Positions 6,160 to 12,729 of a DNA stretch of 13,146 nucleotides are shown here, piece after piece. Each line of letters starts with the position of its first letter. Within the stretch, counting starts at the first letter, position 1. The notes beneath the pieces are model-generated. The model was not told the origin of the DNA, made no database searches, and saw only the letters and a program-made list of their open reading frames with translations. This stretch comes from Candidatus Kaiserbacteria bacterium (GTDB lineage Bacteria > Patescibacteriota > Minisyncoccia > Phycocordibacterales > Phycocordibacteraceae): contig JAHFMQ010000019.1 in NCBI GenBank assembly GCA_023267775.1, positions 1 through 13,146 of the forward strand, given 5' to 3'. A program made the translations under genes and the position numbers.

Positions 6160-8835
6160 ATGCCGCCATTTAATAACTTCACCACTAAAGCAAAAGAAGC
6201 CGTACGGCGAGCACACGAGCTTGCGATAGAACGCGGGCAAAATCACGTGTCGCCGCTGCATCTTCTTTGTGCACTTGTGCTCCAAGAAGAGTCCTTGGTG
6301 TTCTCGATTCTCGACCGTATGGAAGTTGACACAAATTTGCTTGCGGACACTATCCTTGAACACCTTGAAACGCCGGAAACTGCTTCAGTGCTCTCTCCTT
6401 CGTACCAAATTTACCTCACACCCGACCTCGCTCAAGCGCTTGAGACAGCAGGGAAGATTGCAGCACGTTTAAACGACACCTTTGTCGGCACCGAGCACCT
6501 CTTCCTTGCGGTCATTGAGCACCCGGGAAGTGCCGCAGATATCTTTACCCGCTTCTCAATAAGTCAAAACGCGGCATTTGCCGTCCTCAAAGAACTTAAG
6601 AGTTCGAAAGATGGGCAGATGGCAGAACCAAAACGTTTTCGTTCTCTTGCAAAGTACGCCCGTAATTTAAATAAACTTGCTACGGAAAACAAACTTGACC
6701 CAGTCATTGGTCGTGACGTCGAAATTAACCGCGTCATACAGATCCTCGCACGGCGCACGAAAAATAATCCGGTTCTCATCGGTGAAGCTGGTGTAGGAAA
6801 GACCGCCATTGCAGAAGGTCTTGCACTGCGCATGTCGGTAGGCGATGTCCCAGAATCTCTCAAGGGCAAAGATCTCCTCTCTCTTGATCTTGGTCTCATG
6901 ATTGCCGGTACAAAGTACCGTGGCGAATTCGAAGAACGCATGAAGAACGTCATGAAGGAAGTAGAACGAGCCGAAGGCAAAGTTATTCTTTTCGTTGACG
7001 AGCTTCACACGCTTGTGGGTGCGGGTGGCGCTGAAGGATCGCTCGATGCTTCGAACATGCTCAAGCCTGCGCTTTCCCGCGGTGAAATCCGCATCGTTGG
7101 CGCAACGACGCTTAAAGAGTATCAGAAATATATCGAGAAAGACGCTGCGCTCACGCGCCGGTTCCAGTCTGTCTTCGTTCAAGAACCTTCGGTTGAAGAC
7201 GGTATCGCTATTTTGCGCGGACTCCGCGACAAATACGAATTGTTCCATGGCGTGCGTATTACCGACGGCGCCATCGTTGCTGCGGTCGAACTTTCGTCTC
7301 GCTACATCAGCGATCGTTTCCTGCCGGATAAGGCCATCGATCTTATTGATGAAGCTGCGTCCGGGCTTCGCATCGCACTTGAAAACAAACCACCACTGTT
7401 GGAAGAGACAGATCGTAAGATTCGACGTCTTGAAATTGAACGTCAGGCGCTCCAGAAGGACCTCGAGGGTGAACACGGGAAGGAAATTAAGGAACGCATT
7501 AAGGTTATTGATAAGGAAGTAGCCGATTTGAAAGAGAAGACCAGCGAGCTTGGGCTTAAATGGAAGAACGAAAAAGAAGTATTGACTGGCATTCGTGCCG
7601 CAAAGACCGAACTTGAAGCGTTAAAAGTACAGGCTGACAATGCCGAAGCTTCCGCTGATCTCGGTACGGTTGCGGAAATTCGCTACGGGCGCATTCCGCA
7701 TATTCAGAAAGATCTTGAAACGAAGTTAAAGCGATTGAAGACACTTCAGAAATCGCGTCGCGTCTTGAATGAGGAAGTTACCGAGCAAGATATTGCCGGT
7801 GTTGTTTCTCGCTGGACCGGTATCCCAGTTTCGCGCATGCTCGAAGAGGAAGCGGCAAAACTTTCTCGCATGGAAGAGAATCTCAAGAGCGGTATCATCG
7901 GTCAAGACACTGCGGTAAAGAAAGTTACTGATGCGGTGAAGCGCTCGCGCGTCGGCATTAGCGATCCAAACCGCCCAATCGGTTCGTTTCTCTTCCTCGG
8001 ACCAACTGGTGTCGGTAAGACTGAGCTTTCGAAGAAGCTTGCAGAGTTTATGTTTAATGATAGCGATGCGCTCGTGCGCGTCGACATGAGCGAATTTATG
8101 GAGAAGCATTCAGTTGCGAAGCTTATCGGCGCACCGCCGGGCTACGTCGGATACGAAGAAGCGGGTTCGCTCACCGAGCGTATCCGCCATCGTCCGTATG
8201 CGGTGGTGCTCTTTGATGAGATCGAAAAGGCTCATCCGGAAGTATTTAATATTCTTCTCCAAGTGCTCGACTCTGGCCACCTCACCGACAGCAAAGGACG
8301 TAAAGTTAATTTCAAAAACACAATCATTGTGCTCACGAGCAACATCGGCGGGGAATTCATTGATCGACTTGCCCATATTGGTTTCGGTACTGCTGGCGCA
8401 ACCGACGCATCGCGCTATGAAGAGACAAAAGATAAAGTCATGAGTGCTCTGAAGGAACACTTCCGTCCAGAGTTCCTCAATCGCCTTGACGACATCATTA
8501 TCTTTGACGTGCTCGCGAAGGAAGCGCTCGCGAAGATCGTTGATACTCAGGTGGAAGAGGTAATGAAGCGACTTGCACAAAAGAGGATCTCGCTTGTCAT
8601 TGAGCCGCAGGTGCGCGTTTGGCTCGCAGAGAAGGGTTATAACCCGCAGTACGGTGCTCGACCGCTCCGGCGCACGATTCAGGACAAAATTCTTACACCG
8701 CTTGCCTCAATGATGGTGGATCATGGTGTGATGGAGGGAGGTTCGGTCATCATTTCAATCAAGAATGACGAACCTCATTTTGAAGTTAAAAAGCGAGCCC
8801 CGCGAGTATCGCGAGCTGAGTCAGCTGTTGCTTAG
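6160..8835 (+). CDS. clpB: ClpB-type AAA+ disaggregase with a ClpC-like IGF loop
   Basis: A hexameric ATP-driven unfoldase that threads aggregated proteins. Its 891 aa comprise a Clp_N double repeat (about 1-145), AAA1 (Walker A GEAGVGKT 208-215, Walker B LFVDE 277-281, pore-loop Tyr253 in KYRGEFEER), a ClpB-length coiled-coil middle domain (about 405-540, including YGRIPHIQKDLE), and AAA2 (Walker A GPTGVGKT 614-621, Walker B VLFDE 683-687, pore loop GYVGYEE 661-667, FLNRLD 772-777), then the C-terminal domain. The long M-domain identifies ClpB rather than ClpC. However, an insertion after TSNIGG carries IGF (740-742) at the position where ClpA/ClpC hold their ClpP-docking tripeptide. No Shine-Dalgarno is present; TATATC lies 6 nt before the ATG. 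It could be annotated ClpC by some pipelines. Confidence 0.93.
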   Translation: MPPFNNFTTKAKEAVRRAHELAIERGQNHVSPLHLLCALVLQEESLVFSILDRMEVDTNLLADTILEHLETPETASVLSPSYQIYLTPDLAQALETAGKIAARLNDTFVGTEHLFLAVIEHPGSAADIFTRFSISQNAAFAVLKELKSSKDGQMAEPKRFRSLAKYARNLNKLATENKLDPVIGRDVEINRVIQILARRTKNNPVLIGEAGVGKTAIAEGLALRMSVGDVPESLKGKDLLSLDLGLMIAGTKYRGEFEERMKNVMKEVERAEGKVILFVDELHTLVGAGGAEGSLDASNMLKPALSRGEIRIVGATTLKEYQKYIEKDAALTRRFQSVFVQEPSVEDGIAILRGLRDKYELFHGVRITDGAIVAAVELSSRYISDRFLPDKAIDLIDEAASGLRIALENKPPLLEETDRKIRRLEIERQALQKDLEGEHGKEIKERIKVIDKEVADLKEKTSELGLKWKNEKEVLTGIRAAKTELEALKVQADNAEASADLGTVAEIRYGRIPHIQKDLETKLKRLKTLQKSRRVLNEEVTEQDIAGVVSRWTGIPVSRMLEEEAAKLSRMEENLKSGIIGQDTAVKKVTDAVKRSRVGISDPNRPIGSFLFLGPTGVGKTELSKKLAEFMFNDSDALVRVDMSEFMEKHSVAKLIGAPPGYVGYEEAGSLTERIRHRPYAVVLFDEIEKAHPEVFNILLQVLDSGHLTDSKGRKVNFKNTIIVLTSNIGGEFIDRLAHIGFGTAGATDASRYEETKDKVMSALKEHFRPEFLNRLDDIIIFDVLAKEALAKIVDTQVEEVMKRLAQKRISLVIEPQVRVWLAEKGYNPQYGARPLRRTIQDKILTPLASMMVDHGVMEGGSVIISIKNDEPHFEVKKRAPRVSRAESAVA

Positions 8836-8846
8836 AGACTCCGTTC

Positions 8847-8963
8847 GCAGGCGAAAAAATGAGCGCGCTCCAGGCCGCTACCCAGTAGGTCATTCTGCTG
8901 AATGAGGCGACGTCTCGTCGTACCCGAAGGGGTGCCAAGTCTTACTCTCATTTTTTCGCCTGC
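8847..8963. repeat. 117-bp structured intergenic element closed by a perfect 17-bp inverted repeat
   Basis: The arms GCAGGCGAAAAAATGAG (8847-8863) and its exact reverse complement (8947-8963) enclose 83 nt that fold into successive hairpins: CTAC-CCA-GTAG (8878-8888), TCATTC-TGCT-GAATGA (8890-8905), CGACG-TCT-CGTCG (8908-8920) and ACCC-GAAG-GGGT (8922-8933). A palindrome GAGCGCGCTC also lies at 8861-8870. It sits between clpB and the rpmG promoter. No coding capacity, promoter or T-tail is visible, so it could be a multibranched RNA or a small MITE-like DNA element. Its second hairpin recurs exactly at 12899-12917 and its third at 13082-13095. It does not match SRP RNA, 6S, 5S, tmRNA or RNase P consensus segments that I know. 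Confidence 0.75.
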
Positions 8964-8971
8964 TCATTCCG

Positions 8972-9000
8972 TTGCGAAAAATCATCAAATTTGATAGAGT
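8972..9000 (+). promoter_or_regulatory. Promoter of rpmG
   Basis: A -35 TTGCGA (8972-8977) and -10 TAGAGT (8995-9000) are separated by 17 nt. The ATG at 9008 follows after only 7 nt, so the transcript is probably leaderless or nearly so. Confidence 0.5.
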
Positions 9001-9007
9001 TATCTGC

Positions 9008-9163
9008 ATGTCACAAGACCGCCTTCTGAGGCTTAAATCCACGAAGTCCAATCACGTTATTTGGACTCGTAAAAATAAAAAGACCACCGAGCGCAAAATT
9101 GAACTTCAGAAGTTCGACCCGACGCTGCGCAAGCGCGTGACGTATAAGGAAGTGAAGAGATAA
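9008..9163 (+). CDS. rpmG: Ribosomal protein bL33
   Basis: A component of the 50S subunit near the E site. The 51-aa protein (MSQDRLLRLKSTKSNHVIWT at the start, then KNKKTTERKIELQKFDPTLRKRVTYKEVK) shows the L33 hallmarks: a basic N-terminal strand region, the conserved LxKFDPxLRKxVxYKE ending and a length near the usual 50-55 aa. There are no CxxC zinc motifs, so it is the zinc-free form. An in-frame ATG at 8972 would add 12 residues, but the alignment and the promoter-like TAGAGT located 7 nt before 9008 favour the start given here. The gene forms its own unit between a promoter and a terminator. Confidence 0.9.
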   Translation: MSQDRLLRLKSTKSNHVIWTRKNKKTTERKIELQKFDPTLRKRVTYKEVKR

Positions 9164-9188
9164 AAATCGCCCGAAAGGGCGGTTTTTT
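9164..9188 (+). terminator. Rho-independent terminator of rpmG
   Basis: Directly after the TAA stop, the stem CGCCC/GGGCG (9168-9172 with 9177-9181) with a GAAA tetraloop extends by A-T pairs and ends in TTTTTT. The T-run lies just ahead of the enolase promoter. Confidence 0.92.
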
Positions 9189-9206
9189 GTGATATCGTGA
9201 AAGAGA

Positions 9207-9212
9207 TACAAT
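9207..9212 (+). promoter_or_regulatory. -10 hexamer directly upstream of eno
   Basis: TACAAT (5 of 6 to TATAAT) ends exactly 6 nt before the ATG at 9219, implying a leaderless eno-pyk-gpmA transcript. No clear -35 is present (the T-rich terminator tail occupies that position) and there is no Shine-Dalgarno. Confidence 0.55.
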
Positions 9213-9218
9213 TTTCGC

Positions 9219-10460
9219 ATGGCCACGGTAAAAGCACTTAAAGCACGGGAAATTCGAGACTCACGAGGTAATCCAACCATTGAACTTGAATTAGAGACAT
9301 CCCACGTAAAAACAGTTGCTTCAGTCCCTTCCGGTGCTAGTGTCGGCGCGCATGAGGCTCATGAGCTTCGCGATAATGATAAATCAACGGGGGGTGTTAC
9401 CAAAGCCATTTCACACATACACGAGACCATAGGGACAGCCATTATTGGAAAGGAATTTAATCAGCAGGATCTCGATACATTTCTCTGTGAGCTTGATGGT
9501 ACAAAAAATAAAAGCAGGCTTGGAGGAAACGCGATTCTTGCCGTGTCAGTTGCGTTTGCGCGTGCGGAGGCGCAAGAGCGGGGTGTTGCCCTCTATGCGT
9601 ATCTTGGTTCTCTCGATAATAGAACTACATTTCAATTGCCACAGCCGCTTTTTAATATTTTGAACGGGGGCAAGCATGCGCCTCACGGCATTGATATACA
9701 AGAATGTATGCTCGCACCTGTTGGTGCCAAAAATATGCGCGAACAAGTCGAGGTAGCAAAAAAATGTGTCATGGCACTAAAAGCGCTACTCGAACAGAAA
9801 GGGTACGGCACCGAGATGGGTGATGAAGGAGGTTTTGCCCCGGGACTTACCTCAAACGATGAAGCTTTCGATCTGCTAGTGTCCGCAGTAGAGAAGTCTG
9901 GACATACGGCCGAGCAAGTAAAAATTGCGCTCGACGTCGCAGCGAGCAGTTTTTATAAAGACGGAGGATATGTTTTAAAAGCCGGCGGGCAGGAGCAAGT
10001 AGTGGGGGAGGAAGACATGCTGGAATGGTATTCCGCTGCTGTAGAAAAATATCCCATAGTTTCAATTGAAGATGGTTTTGCGGAAGACGATTGGGATGGC
10101 TTTACCGCGCTTCAAAAACAGCTCGGAGAAAAAATCTGTATCGTCGGCGATGATCTGACTGTGACAAATGTAGGTCGTATAGAAATGGCAGTAGAAAAAA
10201 AAGCAGCGAATGCTTGCATTATTAAACCGAACCAGATTGGCACGGTAACGGAGACCATAGACGCGGTCCGTGCGGCGAGAAAGGCTGGCTGGAAGATATT
10301 CGCCTCGCATCGTTCCGGAGAAACGCTCGATACTTTCATCTCAGATTTTGCGGTCGGACTCTCCTGCGAATATCTCAAAGCTGGAGCACCGACGAAGGAA
10401 GAACGAGTAGTGAAGTATAATCGGCTCATGGAGATTGAGTCAGAATTACGTTCGGTATGA
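9219..10460 (+). CDS. eno: Enolase (phosphopyruvate hydratase)
   Basis: Converts 2-phosphoglycerate to phosphoenolpyruvate. The 413-aa protein is near full length (usually 420-435) with the N-terminal lid domain and an alpha/beta barrel. Visible motifs are SGASVGAHEAHELRD (mobile loop, 38-52, with V in place of the usual T), NGGKHA (149-154), IQE (160-162), GDEGGFAP with E203, Mg ligands D239 (ALDVAAS), E284 (SIEDGFAEDDWDGF) and D311 (VGDDLTVTN), catalytic K336 (IKPNQIGT), and SHRSGET (363-369). All catalytic residues are kept. It is the first gene of a lower-glycolysis operon, and its TGA overlaps the pyk ATG (ATGA). In CPR bacteria this set typically serves fermentative ATP production. Confidence 0.97.
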   Translation: MATVKALKAREIRDSRGNPTIELELETSHVKTVASVPSGASVGAHEAHELRDNDKSTGGVTKAISHIHETIGTAIIGKEFNQQDLDTFLCELDGTKNKSRLGGNAILAVSVAFARAEAQERGVALYAYLGSLDNRTTFQLPQPLFNILNGGKHAPHGIDIQECMLAPVGAKNMREQVEVAKKCVMALKALLEQKGYGTEMGDEGGFAPGLTSNDEAFDLLVSAVEKSGHTAEQVKIALDVAASSFYKDGGYVLKAGGQEQVVGEEDMLEWYSAAVEKYPIVSIEDGFAEDDWDGFTALQKQLGEKICIVGDDLTVTNVGRIEMAVEKKAANACIIKPNQIGTVTETIDAVRAARKAGWKIFASHRSGETLDTFISDFAVGLSCEYLKAGAPTKEERVVKYNRLMEIESELRSV

Positions 10461-11254
10461 ATTCGCGAGCACAAATAGTTGCAAGTATTGGGCCTGCAAG
10501 CGAGAAGGTAGAGATTCTCAAAGCAATGATCGAAAAACAAATGGACGTGGCTCGAATTAATTTCGCATGGTCGAGCCTTGAGGATGGCGCTCATCGCATT
10601 GATACTATTCGCGCATTAGCGAAAGAAGCGGGGCGAGTCATTCCGATTATTGCGGATATTCCCGGTCGGCGCGTACAAGGTTCAAATGGTCACTCGTATG
10701 ATTCTTCGGGCGACCTTTCTCTTACGCCGAAAGATGAGGAAGTGCTTCGGCTGTGCGCCGATAAGCAGGTGGAGTACGTCGCGCTTTCGTTTGTCGGAAA
10801 TGCGGAAGACATAATGCGATGCCGAGAAGCAATTACGAAAAATAACGGTTCGCAAAAAATTATCGCAAAGATTGAGCGGAAAGCGGCAGTAGATGCGATC
10901 GATAGCATCACCGCTGCAGCAGACGCAATCATGGTTGCTCGTGGTGACCTAGGGAAAGAAGTTCCTCTTGAAGAGATTCCATTTGTTCAGAAACTGATTA
11001 TTAAAAAAGCCAATGCTGCGCATAAGCCGGTCATTACCGCGACGCAAATGATTTTTTCGATGATCGAACACCCAGAACCGACGCGTGCTGAGGTGACTGA
11101 CGTGGAAGAGGCCATTCAAGATGGATCCGATGCGGTCATGCTGTCAGACGAAACGACAGAAGGACGTTTCCCTGTGGAAGCTGTTGCTATGATGGAGCGC
11201 ATTATACTAGCGACCGAACGACACAGCAGAGAACATTCACTCCATCTCCTATGA
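10457..11254 (+). CDS. pyk: Minimal pyruvate kinase (A-domain only)
   Basis: Catalyses PEP + ADP to pyruvate + ATP in the canonical family. This protein is 265 aa against the usual ~470. It keeps the A-domain barrel: R33/N35 (VARINF), K138 and E140 (IIAKIERKAAVDAI), D164 (MVARGDLGKEVP), T196 (VITATQMIFSMI), and the PTRAEVTDVEEAIQDGSDAV - MLSDET stretch. The mobile B-domain lid is reduced to about 17 residues between ADIPGRR (66-72) and LTPKDEE (89-95), and the C-terminal allosteric domain is missing. Residues corresponding to K+ ligands are partly changed (NFAW for NFSH, DIPG for DTKG). No frameshift or remnant is seen, and 4-nt overlaps with eno and gpmA on both sides argue for a maintained gene. 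Whether it is a fast pyruvate kinase is uncertain. Confidence 0.86.
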   Translation: MNSRAQIVASIGPASEKVEILKAMIEKQMDVARINFAWSSLEDGAHRIDTIRALAKEAGRVIPIIADIPGRRVQGSNGHSYDSSGDLSLTPKDEEVLRLCADKQVEYVALSFVGNAEDIMRCREAITKNNGSQKIIAKIERKAAVDAIDSITAAADAIMVARGDLGKEVPLEEIPFVQKLIIKKANAAHKPVITATQMIFSMIEHPEPTRAEVTDVEEAIQDGSDAVMLSDETTEGRFPVEAVAMMERIILATERHSREHSLHLL

Positions 11255-11889
11255 CACTTCCTGGCACACTTATCATTGCGCGTCATCACGAAAGTGAGTG
11301 GAACAAGAAGGGTGTGTGGACTGGCACCCGCGACGCTCATCTCACGGAATACGGATTTTCGAAATCAAACGAAATGGGAGCCCTACTTAAAGAGACGCGC
11401 ATCGACAATGCGTTTGCGTCTATGCAAGTACGCTCTATTGAGACTCTTTCCTGCATGTTGAATGTTTTGGAGTTCTATCACGTGCCGACGGAACATACGC
11501 ATGCGCTTGATGAACGCGATTACGGTGATTACACGGGCAAAAACAAATGGGAGATGAAAGAAATGTTAGGCGAAGAAGTTTTTGATCACATGCGTCGCGA
11601 CTGGGATTGTCCGATTCCAAATGGTGAGACGCTTAAGATGGTGTATGAACGGGTCGTGCCTTTTTATATTAATAAGGTAGTGCCGCTTTTACAAGCGGGG
11701 AAGAACGTGCTCATCGTTTCGCATGGAAATGCTCTCCGCGCGCTCATGTTATATGTGGAATCGATTCCAAACGAGGAGGCGCGGAATCTCGAAATGCTCT
11801 TTGGCGCAGTTGTTCTCTATCAGGTTGATGCAGAAGGGAAGATGGAGAAAAAAGAAGTACGCAAGGTGGAGTCGGAGGTGAATGCGTAG
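11251..11889 (+). CDS. gpmA: 2,3-bisphosphoglycerate-dependent phosphoglycerate mutase
   Basis: Interconverts 3- and 2-phosphoglycerate, feeding the enolase encoded upstream. The 212-aa histidine phosphatase-fold protein has the phosphohistidine motif RHHESEWN (R11, H12; the usual RHG has a His in the third place), the GVWTGTRDAHLTEYG segment (21-35), R61, the catalytic acid E88 in DERDYGDYTGKNK, the GETL motif (125-128), and the second histidine H158 in LIVSHGNALRAL. The WTG, YGD and GET signatures separate GpmA from broad-specificity histidine phosphatases, though it is shorter than the E. coli enzyme (250 aa). Its ATG overlaps the pyk TGA by 4 nt, completing the operon. Confidence 0.92.
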   Translation: MTLPGTLIIARHHESEWNKKGVWTGTRDAHLTEYGFSKSNEMGALLKETRIDNAFASMQVRSIETLSCMLNVLEFYHVPTEHTHALDERDYGDYTGKNKWEMKEMLGEEVFDHMRRDWDCPIPNGETLKMVYERVVPFYINKVVPLLQAGKNVLIVSHGNALRALMLYVESIPNEEARNLEMLFGAVVLYQVDAEGKMEKKEVRKVESEVNA

Positions 11890-11897
11890 TCGCACAG

Positions 11898-12045
11898 GGC
11901 CGCGTCTGCTTGGCCCGCAAACAGAAACCGCCTTACGGCTGGTTCTGCTTTTTGCTTGGCCGCATAGCCCATGCGGCACCCGATGCCTTATCGTGCTGTC
12001 GAGTGCTGCAAAAATATAGTCGCTCCGTTCGTTATTTGTGCGGGC
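11898..12045 (+). repeat. ~148-bp hairpin-rich intergenic repeat, copy 1
   Basis: This copy aligns along its length with 12997-13146. It opens with CCGCGTCTGCTTGG and CCCGCAAA and ends in TTATTTGTGCGGGC, so the ends are inverted relative to each other. Shared inner parts are TGCTTGGCCGCAT, the hairpin GCCGCAT/ATGCGGC (11959-11965 with 11971-11977), and a conserved stretch from 11994 to 12023. It also holds a hairpin GCA..CGAT/ATCG..TGC (11976-11996) whose counterpart in copy 2 is GCA..CGAC/GTCG..TGC. No coding frame is credible here. The first part doubles as the gpmA terminator. Confidence 0.85.
11922..11953 (+). terminator. Probable terminator of the eno-pyk-gpmA operon
   Basis: About 32 nt after the gpmA stop, CAGAA..CC..GCC (11922-11932) pairs with GGC..GGTTCTG (11937-11947) with small bulges, followed by C and TTTTT. 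It is inside repeat copy 1, and the corresponding place in copy 2 lacks this hairpin. Confidence 0.6.
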
Positions 12046-12084
12046 CCACCAGGAATCAAACTCCACTCGGTCGCTCTGGTGGGC
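12044..12084. repeat. Inverted repeat GCCCACCAG / CTGGTGGGC
   Basis: Perfect 9-bp arms at 12044-12052 and 12076-12084 enclose 23 nt, starting at the last base pairs of repeat copy 1. A similar GCGGGCC-ACCAGGA string occurs at about 12847-12860. It lies in the non-coding stretch 11890-12204. Function unknown. Confidence 0.6.
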
Positions 12085-12120
12085 TGCATGAAGCTATATT
12101 CGGAGTCTGGGGATATCCAA

Positions 12121-12148
12121 TTGACCGTACGCGTCTGGAGTGTATAAT
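12121..12148 (+). promoter_or_regulatory. Strong sigma-70-type promoter of a short transcription unit
   Basis: TTGACC (12121-12126), a 16-nt spacer and a perfect TATAAT (12143-12148) form the best consensus promoter in the window. It faces plus, with only ~50 nt to the terminator at 12181-12205, and converges on the NYN gene. Confidence 0.7.
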
Positions 12149-12154
12149 GGCTGA

Positions 12155-12205
12155 GAATCAATACGAAAGAGGACCCGAACGGCCCAGTGCCTAAGGGGCC
12201 TTTTT
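12155..12205 (+). ncRNA. Candidate ~50-nt small RNA
   Basis: The interval from the predicted start site of the consensus promoter to the terminator T-run. The 3' part is the terminator hairpin; the 5' part (AATCAATACGAAAGAGGACC) is single-stranded and purine-rich. Its 3' end just touches the NYN stop codon on the opposite strand (12205-12207). A 15-codon frame (MAENQYERGPERPSA) starts inside the -10 box at 12147 and ends at 12194, but could only be translated if transcription began earlier. Existence of the RNA is inferred from the promoter-terminator pair only. Confidence 0.4.
12181..12205 (+). terminator. Rho-independent terminator of the short unit
   Basis: The stem GGCCC/GGGCC (12181-12185 with 12196-12200), loop AGTGCCTAAG, then TTTTT. 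There is no T-run on the minus side, so it acts on plus-strand transcription. Confidence 0.75.
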
Positions 12206-12711
12206 CATTTATGCAGATACTCTATTTTTCTCCTCACACCCGTGCTTTCAAGGTAATCGAAAAATTCACCGCCAAGACTTTTATACAACGATGATGCAAA
12301 AACCTTGTTCGGGAAGAGCATCTTTCCGAAACGTCCTTTCTTGATTAAGAAGTCCACAAGCTTCTTGTAGTCGCCGTCGCCAGAAATGATGAAGACCTTT
12401 TCGAAAGGCTCGTTCTCTATCATTTTCTTCATTATACCGAATATGATATCCGAATCGACGTTTCCTTTCTTATTCCCACGAAGTGCCAAGGAATGTTCTC
12501 TGAAGGAAAGGATGAAGCCAGCCTTCTGGAGGCTGTCGTATAGGTCTTGATTTTCTTCAGAAACGAATCCAAGAAAATAATAGGCTTCGACGATGTCATA
12601 CTTCTCCTTGAGATAAATACGCAGTTTCTTGTGGTCGACAGCCCAACCACTCTCTTTCGTACCAAGGTGGAGATTCTGTCCATCGATAAAAGCTATGTTT
12701 CTAGATGTCAT
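12205..12711 (-). CDS. NYN-domain protein (PIN-like ribonuclease, LabA/DUF88 type)
   Basis: NYN domains are PIN-fold, metal-dependent RNases. The 168-aa protein from ATG 12711 begins MTSRNIAFIDGQNLHLG, with D10 of the IDGQNL motif. The second acidic site is GNVDSDIIFGIMKKM, and the third is SGDGDYKKLVDFL, giving the clustered aspartates expected for metal binding. It consists of little more than the domain. A GTG at 12729 would add six residues (MVLVAT); I prefer the ATG because homologous proteins begin just before the IDGQN strand. No Shine-Dalgarno is visible for either. The gene is an orphan, flanked on both sides by related hairpin-rich repeats, so it may be a mobile or exchangeable cassette. 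Its RNA target is unknown. Confidence 0.85.
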   Translation of the reverse strand: MTSRNIAFIDGQNLHLGTKESGWAVDHKKLRIYLKEKYDIVEAYYFLGFVSEENQDLYDSLQKAGFILSFREHSLALRGNKKGNVDSDIIFGIMKKMIENEPFEKVFIISGDGDYKKLVDFLIKKGRFGKMLFPNKVFASSLYKSLGGEFFDYLESTGVRRKIEYLHK

Positions 12712-12729
12712 TGTCGCTACCAATACCAC

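Noticed and set aside
8847..8963. Signal recognition particle RNA, 6S RNA or 5S rRNA for the clpB-rpmG element
   Set aside because: The size would fit, but the SRP tip (GGAAGGAAGCAGC-like), the 6S bubble and the 5S CCGAAC segment are absent.
12041..12070. Minus-strand GAGTTTGATTCCTGG resembles the conserved 5' start of 16S rRNA
   Set aside because: An extra T interrupts the match, and nothing after it resembles 16S rRNA. The flanks are explained by the GCCCACCAG inverted repeat, so it is coincidental.
12044..12084. Possible truncated tRNA or acceptor/T-arm mini-hairpin on the minus strand
   Set aside because: It is only 41 nt, with no D-arm or anticodon arm and no proper 5-bp T-stem. The T-loop-like TTTGATT is not enough.
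11910..12194. A 94-codon plus-strand frame across repeat copy 1 and the short promoter unit
   Set aside because: It begins inside the gpmA terminator/repeat, crosses a consensus promoter and has no recognisable protein features.
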